Source: a bacterium (lineage in GTDB: Bacteria > 4484-113 > JAGGVC01). From it: a DNA stretch of 64,000 bases. The notes under the pieces are model-generated. The model did not search any database. It was not told the DNA's origin and saw only the letters and a program-made list of their open reading frames with translations. This document shows positions 9,201-16,142 of this stretch, piece after piece. The stretch's first letter is position 1; each line of letters opens with the position of its first letter. The position numbers and the translations under genes are program-made. The stretch is from positions 23,259 to 87,258 of the forward strand of contig JABRWB010000005.1 of NCBI GenBank assembly GCA_039961635.1, given 5' to 3'.

Positions 9201-9695
9201 CTAGGTCTTGTTGAAGTCGGGGATATTCTTCACTTCGTACAGGTAGCCGGGATCGAGCACCTCGCCGGTCGGGTTGGTGTCCGGGTGGTGAACGCCGTTC
9301 GCCGCATAGTCGGACTGAAGTCCGGCGATGTAGGCCACGTCGCCCCCGACGAAGCCGTATTCCCGGATGGTGATGCCGTTGGCCTCGTTTTCTTCGAAGC
9401 GGAAGAAGACGCCGATGGTCTGGGTCTCCTCGGCGGTTTCGATGTAATGGATGCCGTTGACGATGAGCGTCCCTTCCGGGTCCTCCTTGAGAAAGGTGCG
9501 CTTGTACTGCTTTTTGCGGGCCCGCTCGTTCTTGAGAGCTGTCTGGTCGATGTCCGGCGCGGGCGGATTGACGGGATCGGTGAACGTGGCGTCGCCCTCG
9601 CCGATGGCGCAGTGGGTGATGCCCTCGATGGGATCGCCCATGAGCAGCCGCGCGGTGAGGATGCGGCCCATTTTGACGATGAGTCCAAGTGACAT
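9201..9695 (-). CDS. putative phage tail-collar / fibre-attachment protein
   Basis: A 164-residue protein whose start (GLIVKMGRILTARLLMGDPIEGITHCAIGEG) and middle (KRTFLKEDPEGTLIVNGIHY) resemble phage tail-fibre attachment proteins, with the pattern in which a beta-strand region describes an IGxG segment and a reusable Tyr/Phe hinge. It is followed closely by the DUF4815 protein on the same strand (50 bp gap, good GGAGG upstream of that ATG). The gene ends in TAG. Family assignment by context and style only. Confidence 0.55.
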   Translation of the reverse strand: MSLGLIVKMGRILTARLLMGDPIEGITHCAIGEGDATFTDPVNPPAPDIDQTALKNERARKKQYKRTFLKEDPEGTLIVNGIHYIETAEETQTIGVFFRFEENEANGITIREYGFVGGDVAYIAGLQSDYAANGVHHPDTNPTGEVLDPGYLYEVKNIPDFNKT

Positions 9696-9708
9696 TGGTA
9701 TTCCTCCT

Positions 9709-10170
9709 TCAGGTCTGGATCGTGTGGCCTTCGCGGATCAGCACGGCGAAGACGGTCTGGCGCGCTTCCGCTTGACGGGATGTCTCGCGCACCACAAGCT
9801 GTTTCGAATCCGCCGTCCGCTCGATCCCGGCGAATACCGCGCAGCGGGTATCGCTCCGCCGTTCGACCGGCCGGTGAATACGGGCGGCTGCGTCGGAAAG
9901 GACCGTCGGGAAACGGACCACCCATCCCCGTAGGTCGAAGCTCCGCAGAACCGGCCGCACGATCACGGCCTGGATGTCGGCGGGGGCATCCACCTCCGCC
10001 GTGATCCTCAAGGCCGCGTCCGTGTCGCGCCGGATTGTCCGGGTCTCGGATACCGCGCCGACGGCCTCGAAAACGACCGCCGGGAAGGCCGGCATCCGGG
10101 CGCGGTTTATCGGAACCACGGGGCCCGCGAAAGGCGCTACGGCGAATCGATTTCCGCTACGGATTGCCAC
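9709..10170 (-). CDS. hypothetical phage structural protein
   Basis: A 153-residue beta-rich protein (VVFEAVGAVSETRTIRRDTDAALRITAEV) with no recognised family. It starts 14 bp inside the end of a 43-codon gene and stops 13 bp before the start of the next tail gene. It is therefore part of the tightly packed tail operon. A role as a baseplate or tail-completion protein is only a contextual guess. Confidence 0.6.
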   Translation of the reverse strand: MAIRSGNRFAVAPFAGPVVPINRARMPAFPAVVFEAVGAVSETRTIRRDTDAALRITAEVDAPADIQAVIVRPVLRSFDLRGWVVRFPTVLSDAAARIHRPVERRSDTRCAVFAGIERTADSKQLVVRETSRQAEARQTVFAVLIREGHTIQT

Positions 10171-10288
10171 GTCTCAGCCTCCCGGTGATTCTGTTCGCCT
10201 TGCCGACGTTCCGGACCACCCGGAACATCGGGGTCAGGCGTCCGGCGTTCGCCTCGATCTCCTTTTTGTTACCTTGCCTCACCGTCAT
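10157..10288 (-). CDS. 43-residue basic phage protein
   Basis: A short open frame starting MTVRQGNKKEIEANAGRL and ending RRGNP. It has a perfect AAGGAG ribosome site 6 nt before the ATG and sits in the tail operon, overlapping the next gene by 14 bp and the previous stop by a few bases spacing. The composition is strongly basic. Spacing and ribosome site make it a credible gene despite its size. Function unknown. Confidence 0.6.
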   Translation of the reverse strand: MTVRQGNKKEIEANAGRLTPMFRVVRNVGKANRITGRLRRGNP

Positions 10289-10292
10289 GGGA

Positions 10293-10496
10293 TCACTCCT
10301 TCACTGCGCACCAGCCCGGGCCGGACAGGTTGAAAATCTTGTAGGTGACTCCGCCGAGATCGAGGACATCTTCGGAGTCCGTAACACCTCCCCCGCGTGC
10401 GTAGACCTCGATCAGTTCGCCCCGCAGTTCCTTGTAGGCCACCGTCGTATGGGCGGCGAGCCACGGAAACAACGCGATGAGCCCCTGGCGCTGGGT
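10293..10496 (-). pseudogene. 5'-truncated phage gene fragment at prophage boundary
   Basis: About 68 codons are open, ending in SGPGWCAVKE and TGA 4 bp before the next small gene. Reading upstream, the frame (LFPWLAAHTTVAYKELRGEL) hits TGA at 10497-10499 with no ATG, though a TTG at 10472 is possible. The peptide reads like the C-terminus of a real phage protein, so it is most likely the remains of a gene cut off at the prophage edge. Confidence 0.5.
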
Positions 10497-10712
10497 TCAG
10501 GCATCGTGTAAAAGAGGGTGAAAGGATGCAACGGGGCTGTTAAACAAGGCGGGTCAAAAAACGGAGAACGGGAGAATTCGGAAAGGACATTTTCGGTGAG
10601 CGCCCGTAACCCCCAGGGTTGCACCCGGCCCCCGGGCCGCGGGCTTCGAAACGGAGAATCAGTGTAAATGTGCGGGCGGGCGTAAGTCGGCGTGGACACG
10701 CCGGAAACGACG

Positions 10713-10742
10713 AGACCCCGAGGGGATCACCCCACGGGGTCT
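10713..10742. terminator. hairpin between prophage remnant and tRNA-Asn
   Basis: An 8-bp perfect stem (AGACCCCG / CGGGGTCT) with a 14-nt loop, itself partly self-complementary (GGGG...CCCC). There is no T-run beyond a few T residues, so it may be a weak terminator on the minus strand downstream of the tRNA, or an attachment-site structure. The surrounding 280 bp (10497-10782) contain no gene that I can support. Confidence 0.4.
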
Positions 10743-10782
10743 TGCGTTAACTAAGCACCGCCGAAATCAGCGGATTGAATTT

Positions 10783-10857
10783 TGGCTCCCCCGGGCGGAT
10801 TCGAACCACCAACACACTGGTTAACAGCCAGCTGCTCTGCCGTTGAGCTACGGGGGA
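10783..10857 (-). tRNA. tRNA-Asn (GTT)
   Basis: A complete cloverleaf can be folded on the minus strand. The acceptor stem is TCCCCCG / CGGGGGA, the D-arm contains GCTCAACGGCAGAGC, the anticodon loop is CTGTTAA (anticodon GTT) and the T-arm contains GGTTCGAATCC. CCA is encoded at the 3' end (10785-10783). The 3' end faces the phage genes, making this a plausible integration site. Length is 75 nt including CCA. Confidence 0.95.
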
Positions 10858-11041
10858 ACGGGGAGAGGAAGTGTACCCCCGCCCTTTCCCGCTGTCAAGA
10901 AAAACATCCCATAAGCACCGGAGGAGGGCGCCGCGCGTCGCGCGGCCCGAAAACCGCTCTTTCCGGTTATCTCGATTGCGCGATAAATCGTTTGCGAATA
11001 GGTCTTGCGACGCCGCGGCCCGCAATGCCCGCAGCCCTCTT

Positions 11042-11085
11042 TTATTCACAACTTATCCACTCACACTTCCTTCCGTTGTTGATAA
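11042..11085. promoter_or_regulatory. cluster of DnaA-box-like 9-mers
   Basis: Three 9-mers within 44 bp match the DnaA-box consensus TTATNCACA: TTATTCACA at 11042-11050 (perfect), TTATCCACT at 11053-11061 (8/9), and TTATCAACA on the minus strand at 11077-11085 (8/9). They lie immediately upstream of a promoter (11087-11114). DnaA-dependent control of the downstream envelope gene, or a replication-linked site, are both possible. Confidence 0.45.
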
Positions 11086-11086
11086 C

Positions 11087-11114
11087 TTGACTATTTCCCC
11101 TCGCAAGCTATATC
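11087..11114 (+). promoter_or_regulatory. sigma70-like promoter for the AMIN/SPOR-like gene cluster
   Basis: TTGACT (11087-11092), a 16-bp spacer, then TATATC (11109-11114). The predicted start near 11121 gives a 100-nt leader to the TTG start at 11221. The DnaA-like boxes abut its upstream edge. Confidence 0.55.
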
Positions 11115-11220
11115 ATGCCGGCTGCAGGCGCGCTCCGGCCGGGCTTGTCCCGCGCCCAGCGCCTTCCGCCGCCATGTATCGCCGCCCAATCCATTCTGCC
11201 CGCGCGGGCGGGGTGCATCT

Positions 11221-12222
11221 TTGAGGTACAGACCGAGAAAAAGGCGCAAACCTTGGGCGCTTTTCGTGGTGATAATGCTTTCTGCGGCGGGCGTTGCGTT
11301 CAACCAGTTCTACCTCTCGCCGCAAACCCAGGACAGGGCAACGCGCGTCGTCAACGGCGAGCTGACTTACGAGTTCGGCCCGTCCTATCCCGAGGCGCGG
11401 GAGATAACCGACCTGCCGCGCACAACCCCGGCCAAGCGGGAGGCAGCGCCCGTTTCCGAGGGCGACGGCGGCGGGATCGCGCCCCCTCCCAGCATCGTGC
11501 CGCGCGAGAACGAGGACGCGCCGCCGCAGGAGCCGCCCTCCCAGCCGGTAAAGGCTGAGCCCGCGCAGTTCAAGGACGCGGGATTCTTCGCGGGCGGCAA
11601 GGCGGATTCCGGCGTGGTGATATCGGGCATCCGGTTCGGCAGGGAGGCTTCCTACCGGCGCATCGTGATCGATTACGGCGTGCCGGACGCGTCGAATCCG
11701 AACAAACTGGTTCCGACCTCGGTTCATCCGAAATACAAGGTCGAGTACCGCTCCTGCCCGTTCCGTTTCACGGTCACGTTCGAGGGCGTGAAATATTCGG
11801 ACAACGCGACCGTCCAGAAAAAGTACGCGCTGCCTTTCGGGCTTGTCACGGACGCGAAAGGGATGGTCAGACAGCTCGAATTCTTCGTCACGAAGCCGGC
11901 GATGTTCAAGGTGATAGAGTGCGACGACCCGGCTCGCCTTGCGATTGACGTGATGTACCGCGAGGACGCGGAGATTCCCACGGTTCAGGTCGTGCAGGTG
12001 ATCGGAATCGACAGCGTCGCCGCGGCGTTCAACCTGATCGAGACGGGCGCCTTCCCCGAATCTTTCCAGCCGCAGGTTATTGCCATCGGCGAGCAGTTCT
12101 TCGTCGAGGGCATTTACGACACGCTAGAGGCCGCGGCGAAGGTGTCGGGCGAGCTCGAGAACATGGGCTACTCGACGATAATAAGCGAGAGGAAAGGCAA
12201 CGCCTTTCCAGCGGAGAGTTGA
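11221..12222 (+). CDS. membrane-anchored AMIN-like / SPOR-like cell-envelope protein
   Basis: A 333-residue protein starting at TTG. A basic N-terminus (RYRPRKRRKP) precedes one membrane helix (about residues 11-29), then a Pro/Glu-rich periplasmic linker (about 55-115). The globular part (about 128-245, IVIDYGVPDASNPNKLVP, FRFTVTFEGVKY) resembles AMIN-like beta domains that bind envelope polymers. The last about 70 residues (VQVIGIDSVAAAFNLIETG ... LEAAAKVSGELENMGYS) resemble a SPOR-type alpha/beta module, which would target denuded glycan at the division site. Domain names are by pattern only. It is the first gene of a cluster whose next gene overlaps its stop (TGATG). Confidence 0.6.
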   Translation: MRYRPRKRRKPWALFVVIMLSAAGVAFNQFYLSPQTQDRATRVVNGELTYEFGPSYPEAREITDLPRTTPAKREAAPVSEGDGGGIAPPPSIVPRENEDAPPQEPPSQPVKAEPAQFKDAGFFAGGKADSGVVISGIRFGREASYRRIVIDYGVPDASNPNKLVPTSVHPKYKVEYRSCPFRFTVTFEGVKYSDNATVQKKYALPFGLVTDAKGMVRQLEFFVTKPAMFKVIECDDPARLAIDVMYREDAEIPTVQVVQVIGIDSVAAAFNLIETGAFPESFQPQVIAIGEQFFVEGIYDTLEAAAKVSGELENMGYSTIISERKGNAFPAES

Positions 12223-12512
12223 TGTTTCTCGAAGGCGTCAACTGGGCGGGCGTGGGGCTGATGATGGTGTCGCTCGCGGCGATGTGGATGCTTTTTGCGG
12301 CGGCGGCGCGCCGCGCGAAGGCCGAATCCGCGAGGGAGCAACCGCACCTGCGCGGCGTCCGGGAGCGCATCGAAGCGATAGAGGCGCGGGAGCGGATGAA
12401 GCACGGGCGCGCGATCCACGCGGACGGGCGCGCGCTGTCCCCGGACGAGATTTCGTTCCTCGATCGCGTTTCAGAGTGGCAGACCGAGCGGCTTTCACGC
12501 TCCAAGGGGTAG
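12222..12512 (+). CDS. small membrane protein with charged cytoplasmic tail
   Basis: The 96-residue protein has one N-terminal membrane helix (VNWAGVGLMMVSLAAMWMLFA, about residues 7-26) followed by a highly charged helical tail (GVRERIEAIEARERMKHGR) and the segment LSPDEISFLDRVSEWQTERL. The ATG overlaps the TGA of the SPOR-like gene, so translation is coupled. No family recognised. The context suggests a component of the same envelope complex. Confidence 0.65.
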   Translation: MFLEGVNWAGVGLMMVSLAAMWMLFAAAARRAKAESAREQPHLRGVRERIEAIEARERMKHGRAIHADGRALSPDEISFLDRVSEWQTERLSRSKG

Positions 12513-12521
12513 AATAGCCGG

Positions 12522-12983
12522 GTGTCGCAGGAAATCACAGCCGGCTCGGCGGGCGGTTCGAGCAAAGGAAAGAAGTGGGCCAAAAAAAAGGCCGGGCGCG
12601 GCGCGCTCGCGGTCATACTCGACCTGCTCGCGATCCTGTTCCTGGTAATCATCCTCGGCGCGGCGGTAGGCGCGATCGTCGCAACGGACTACGTTTACAA
12701 CATCCTTGACGAGATGAGCAGCCTGCATTACGACGTGGTCGAGGAGCGCATCCAAAAGTACCGCGCGTACTTCGACAACCTTCAGCGCGAGGGCAACGAC
12801 GTGCGGGAGAGCGCGCCGCTGATTGACAAGGGCGAGAAGTTCTATCTATGGCGCGTCACGCGGCGCGGCGAAAGCGAGGGGCGGCTGTACAAGTGGAAGG
12901 TTGACCTCCAGACGAACGAGGTCACCGCGGTCACATCCGCCGCGAAGGAGCTGGACGCGGCGCTTGGCTTCGGCGGCGGCTAG
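12522..12983 (+). CDS. single-pass membrane protein of unknown function
   Basis: A 153-residue protein starting at GTG (12522), 9 bp after the preceding stop. A Lys-rich N-terminus (GSSKGKKWAKKKAGRG) is followed by one strong membrane helix (ALAVILDLLAILFLVIILG, about residues 28-50). The periplasmic part is mixed alpha/beta and ends DAALGFGGG. No family recognised. It is the third and probably last gene of the envelope cluster that starts at 11221. Confidence 0.6.
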   Translation: MSQEITAGSAGGSSKGKKWAKKKAGRGALAVILDLLAILFLVIILGAAVGAIVATDYVYNILDEMSSLHYDVVEERIQKYRAYFDNLQREGNDVRESAPLIDKGEKFYLWRVTRRGESEGRLYKWKVDLQTNEVTAVTSAAKELDAALGFGGG

Positions 12984-13094
12984 CGGGCGCGCAAATTCTC
13001 ACATTCGCAAAACCGCATCCCGCGCGGGCGCGCGCGCGGTAGAATCGCGGCGCGGGCGCGAAGTCCGCGAATCCGTCTCCTTCGGAGGGAGGCA

Positions 13095-13859
13095 ATGGAT
13101 ATTTCGTTTCGCGATTCGTTTCTGGCGCGCTGGGAGAAGTACTTCCCCGGCGCGGAGCCGCCCGTCGCGTTCTTTTACGCGGAATCGCCGGGCGATGCGG
13201 AAGTGCGCAAGCCGCAGACCCAGCACGCGTGCATCATCGGCGACCTGGCGCGCGTGCGCGCGGGCCGCGCGATGGCGTTCGACGAGTGCGGCGCGATCTG
13301 CGGCGGTGCGAAGCGGTATCTCGGATTCGCGCCGGGGCTGCGCGAGGGATTCGAATATTTCCTTTCCTACGGAATCCCCGGAAAGATGGATGGCGAGCGC
13401 TACAAAAAAACGCCCGAAATCGTCAAAGAACTTCTTGCGAAAATGCCGAAATTCGACGCGCCGAAACCGTACATCGTTTTCAAGCGGTTCGACATGCTTG
13501 ACGCGGCCGACTCGCCCGACGTCGTCATTTTTTTCGCGACGCCCGACGTGATGTCCGGGCTGTTTACATTATCGGGATTCGACGAGGCGGAGGCCGAAGC
13601 GGTAATCGCGCCGTTCGCCGCGGGCTGCGGGAGCATCGTTCAATATCCATACCGGGAACTCGCGAACGGGACGATGCGCGGCGTAATCGGGATGTTCGAC
13701 GTGAGCGCGCGGCCGTGCGTGCCGGCGGACAGGCTCACGTTCGCCGTGCCGTGGCCCAAGTTCGTGCGGATGGCGGAGAACATGGACGAAAGCTTCCTGA
13801 TAACGAACTCGTGGAAGCTCGTTCGCAACAGGATGGAAAACGCTGCGCGGCGGGCGTAG
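13095..13859 (+). CDS. DUF169 family protein
   Basis: A 254-residue protein with an excellent ribosome site (GGAGGGAGGCA before ATG). Family-like features are PPVAFFYAESPG near the start, CIIGDLARVRAGRAMAFDE, the Cys-containing CGAICGGAKRYLGF, and the C-terminal block CGSIVQYPYRELANG followed by IGMFDVSARPCVP. DUF169 proteins (COG2043) are widespread in anaerobes and have several conserved Cys, but no established reaction. It is probably a single-gene unit. Its stop codon falls within a 25-bp palindromic repeat (13855-13879). Confidence 0.85.
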   Translation: MDISFRDSFLARWEKYFPGAEPPVAFFYAESPGDAEVRKPQTQHACIIGDLARVRAGRAMAFDECGAICGGAKRYLGFAPGLREGFEYFLSYGIPGKMDGERYKKTPEIVKELLAKMPKFDAPKPYIVFKRFDMLDAADSPDVVIFFATPDVMSGLFTLSGFDEAEAEAVIAPFAAGCGSIVQYPYRELANGTMRGVIGMFDVSARPCVPADRLTFAVPWPKFVRMAENMDESFLITNSWKLVRNRMENAARRA

Positions 13860-13879
13860 GGGCGCACTGCGTGCGCCCG
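13855..13879. repeat. 25-bp palindromic repeat, copy 1
   Basis: The 25-mer 13855-13879 is found again, exactly, in reverse-complement orientation at 45561-45585. Its core is an 8-bp hairpin (GGGCGCAC / GTGCGCCC, loop TGC). This copy overlaps the TAG stop of the DUF169 gene, so the element supplies or preserves the stop. Confidence 0.75.
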
Positions 13880-13904
13880 CATTTCTGGGATCTAAATAAT
13901 TGCG

Positions 13905-14096
13905 CTATGCAGGAACGGGCATGCCGTCCTCTTCGAGGACCTCGATGTAAAGCCTGATGGCCGTCTTGATGTTGGCGATAGCCTCAACGCGGCTTTCGCC
14001 TTGCGTGACGCATCCCGGCAGGCTTGGGCATTCCGCCACCCACATGCCGGACTCGTCCTGGTAAACAAGAACCCTTCTCGAAGCAACCTCGGTCAC
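13905..14096 (-). CDS. solitary HicB-like (UPF0150) protein
   Basis: A 63-residue protein with the typical HicB RNase H-like fold: VLVYQDESGMWVAECPSLPGCVTQGES and the following ANIKTAIRLYIEVLEEDG helix. HicB antitoxins neutralise HicA mRNA interferases. No hicA neighbours it on either side, so it is an orphan. The start is GTG at 14096 with no Shine-Dalgarno site. A perfect -10 (TATAAT, 14108-14103) ends 6 nt before the GTG, so the mRNA is probably leaderless. Confidence 0.8.
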   Translation of the reverse strand: MTEVASRRVLVYQDESGMWVAECPSLPGCVTQGESRVEAIANIKTAIRLYIEVLEEDGMPVPA

Positions 14097-14102
14097 GAAA
14101 AG

Positions 14103-14108
14103 ATTATA
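14103..14108 (-). promoter_or_regulatory. -10 element for leaderless hicB-like transcript
   Basis: TATAAT on the minus strand, 6 nt upstream of the GTG start of the solitary HicB-like gene. The expected transcription start coincides with the start codon. No convincing -35 is visible. Confidence 0.55.
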
Positions 14109-14121
14109 CCCCGAAATAGAC

Positions 14122-15092
14122 CTAATCCTGATTTATCACGCCGCTGCCGCCCCACAACACCATCACAACGCCGTCCGGGATGCCGTCGGGGACAAGTTTG
14201 ACCGGCATCATCAGATCGCCGGTCGGAGTCCACACGTCTTTGCCTTCGTTGTTGGGATACGCGAATCCTGCGAGAAAATATCCAGCGGGCTTCGCATCTT
14301 TCGGCGCGTCGTAGCGAATTGGCTGTCCGTTGTCGTCCAGTGGAATATAAACGAAATTGCCTGAACACACCATCCGCCTGCGCTTTTTTTCTATCGGCTC
14401 GTCCCAATTGAACGGATACGCGTCCCACCACGCGAAAAGATCCTTGCCTAGTTCGTATCCGAGGCAGAGGTTCGCCATTTCTTCCCCGTCCTCGCCAAAG
14501 CGCCCGCCTTCGCCCGATAGGGGTCGGGGATCAGATTTAAAAACATGCTTTTGAATCCGCATAGCATCAGATGACTGCGTTTTTAGTGTCGACAAAATGT
14601 TAACTGGAAAACGCGTAAGGTAATATTCTGACAGAATGCTTGGATTACTCATTGGGTCAAAAGGGTAATTGCCAATGTCCTCATTGAAACACTCAAGCGC
14701 GATTTGAACGTCGTGCAAGCTGTGTTGGGTTTGGCTGTCGTAAGTTATTATGCACATCTTAGTGAACGGGCTTGTGTAGGGATTAAGAAACCACGCGGCA
14801 AACGCACCGATGAAAAATCCGACAAAGCAGTCAAAATGGACCTCCTCCCTAAATGGCCAATAAAAAGCGTGAGTGCAAGCGAAAGGACAATAAGGACGGC
14901 GGCGAATGCCGCCAGCGAATTGTTGTATCCGATGGCATCGACGGGTCGCGTTTGATTCACAATATCCTGCCATGGAAAAGGATCAAGATTGAGATTCTCA
15001 TTATTCCTCTGAAGATCCTTTATCCAACTTACTAGGGATACGGCACCTACGCCAAGGTACAAAGACAGGACGAATTTGCCAGTAATCTGCAT
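14122..15092 (-). pseudogene. multi-pass membrane protein gene with probable frameshift
   Basis: Two frames fit a single protein. From ATG 15092 (GGGGCA before it), frame A encodes two membrane helices (FVLSLYLGVGAVSLVSWI and FAAVLIVLSLALTLFIGHLG). Around 14845 the coding signal switches to frame B, which supplies a third helix (FDCFVGFFIGAFAAWFL) and a soluble about 230-residue domain ending WGGSGVINQD. That domain (LHDVQIALECFNEDIGNYPFDP) resembles the pilin-like/GspG-type tail common in predicted type II secretion-like proteins. Frame B has no start codon before its membrane helix, which argues for a single broken gene. A start at TTG 15182 overlapping the HicB-like stop is possible for frame A. 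Confidence 0.55.
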
Positions 15093-15178
15093 TGCCCCGC
15101 GCCATCCGGGACGATCGACTTCCACCGAAATTTCCTGTTTAGCGGACTCAGTCAATATTGGCCACTTCCCAATTCCCG

Positions 15179-15361
15179 TCAAGAGCAGGAATAATAAATA
15201 GAATTGTTCCCGTCGTTTTCAAAAAACAGCCGCACGGCGTCCCTGGCCATCTCCTTCAACTCGGCCATCGTCTCGCCCTGCGTGAATATGGGATAGCCAA
15301 GCGCGCGGGCGCGGTATCCGCACTCCGGATCCTCGCGCACTTCAAAAATGATTTCGCTCAC
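15179..15361 (-). CDS. HicB-like / DUF1902-type small protein
   Basis: A 60-residue protein starting at GTG (15361) with a strong GGAGGTGAT ribosome site. The core IIFEVREDPECGYRARALG and GETMAELKEMARDAVRLFF is the HicB-type antitoxin sheet-helix pattern, closely related to the antitoxin at 28044. The C-terminus (NNSIYYSCS) departs from that pattern, and no HicA toxin follows, so it may be truncated or frame-disrupted. A TATATT/TATTAT box lies about 20 nt upstream. Confidence 0.65.
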   Translation of the reverse strand: MSEIIFEVREDPECGYRARALGYPIFTQGETMAELKEMARDAVRLFFENDGNNSIYYSCS

Positions 15362-15417
15362 GGAATCACCTCCGGGAATAATATACCCGCCATGCAGGTT
15401 ACCAATACGCAGCCATG

Positions 15418-16041
15418 TTACCAGCCCGCGGGCTTATGAATGCTGCCCGTGCCGTCGGTCAATCTGTCGGGCAGTTGGCAAGCGGCAAGCGCGTTTGCGC
15501 GAATGGGCCGGTAGAAATCGCAGGCGTTTTGAAGTGCTGCGCTGGCGCGCTTCTGGGGATTTACGATCCCGACGCGCTTGCCAGCCAAATTTCTTGCGGT
15601 TCTAATGGCCTCAAGCAAATCCGAGTCGTTTGTTACAACCAGGGCCGAATCAAAGCGATCCAACAAGGCGTCCGCAACCAAGTGTGTCGCCAAATTTACA
15701 TCGGAGCCCTTCTCCTGAGTCTTAAGCACTTTGACAAGCTTTGGAGCATTTGGTGCCGATCCTGCCAATGGCAGTGCGACAACGTTGGTTAAAAACCTCC
15801 CCAGGTGTATCTCCACAAGGGGATTACATCTAAGCGCTCTCAGATAAACCTGTTGCCTGAACCTTTTTCCAGACGAACCGCCCCGGTCTTTCACAAGGGC
15901 GGTAAAGTATTTGACGCGCTGAATATCTTGGCCCGGCGCAAGTTTGCGAGTAAGTGCCACAAGATCGAGCCAGCGAAACGGCGAATCCTTAAGGCATCCG
16001 TAATACAGGTTGAAGCCGTCGATATAGGCGATTACGCGCAT
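15418..16041 (-). CDS. NYN domain protein (PIN-like predicted RNase, LabA/DUF88 type)
   Basis: A 207-residue protein beginning RVIAYIDGFNLYYG, the first acidic motif of NYN domains (Asp8, Asn11 region). It continues with KGSDVNLATHLVADALL (second acidic motif) and ALVVTNDSDLLEAI (third), the full set of Asp residues expected for a metal-dependent PIN-like nuclease. The last about 30 residues are unrelated. Start chosen at ATG 16041, immediately before the first beta strand. An in-frame ATG at 16092 would add 17 residues encoded partly by a hairpin. Transcription probably starts at the promoter 16114-16142. Probable role in RNA decay. Confidence 0.82.
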   Translation of the reverse strand: MRVIAYIDGFNLYYGCLKDSPFRWLDLVALTRKLAPGQDIQRVKYFTALVKDRGGSSGKRFRQQVYLRALRCNPLVEIHLGRFLTNVVALPLAGSAPNAPKLVKVLKTQEKGSDVNLATHLVADALLDRFDSALVVTNDSDLLEAIRTARNLAGKRVGIVNPQKRASAALQNACDFYRPIRANALAACQLPDRLTDGTGSIHKPAGW

Positions 16042-16050
16042 TGGAATGCA

Positions 16051-16073
16051 AAGGCCGCCGAAAAGGCGGCCTT
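16051..16073. terminator. 9-bp hairpin in the NYN leader / behind galK
   Basis: A perfect 9-bp inverted repeat (AAGGCCGCC / GGCGGCCTT) with a 5-nt loop ends 10 bp before the NYN start codon. On the minus strand it is followed by a short T-run. It could terminate galK transcription, or act as an attenuator between the NYN promoter and its gene. Confidence 0.5.
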
Positions 16074-16113
16074 GAGCCCGGCGCCGAGGCATCCGGGCGG
16101 GACGAACGTGCCG

Positions 16114-16142
16114 ATTATACCCAAAAGGCACGGGATAGTCAA
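16114..16142 (-). promoter_or_regulatory. sigma70 promoter of the NYN gene, overlapping galK stop
   Basis: TTGACT (16142-16137), 17-bp spacer, TATAAT (16119-16114): close to consensus on the minus strand. The -35 contains the TGA stop of galK. The predicted start is near 16107, about 66 nt before the preferred NYN ATG. Confidence 0.75.

Noticed and set aside
10412..10699. Minus-strand 95-codon open frame near the prophage end
   Set aside because: Its frame differs from that of the clear gene fragment at 10293-10496, and it has no recognisable composition or ribosome site.
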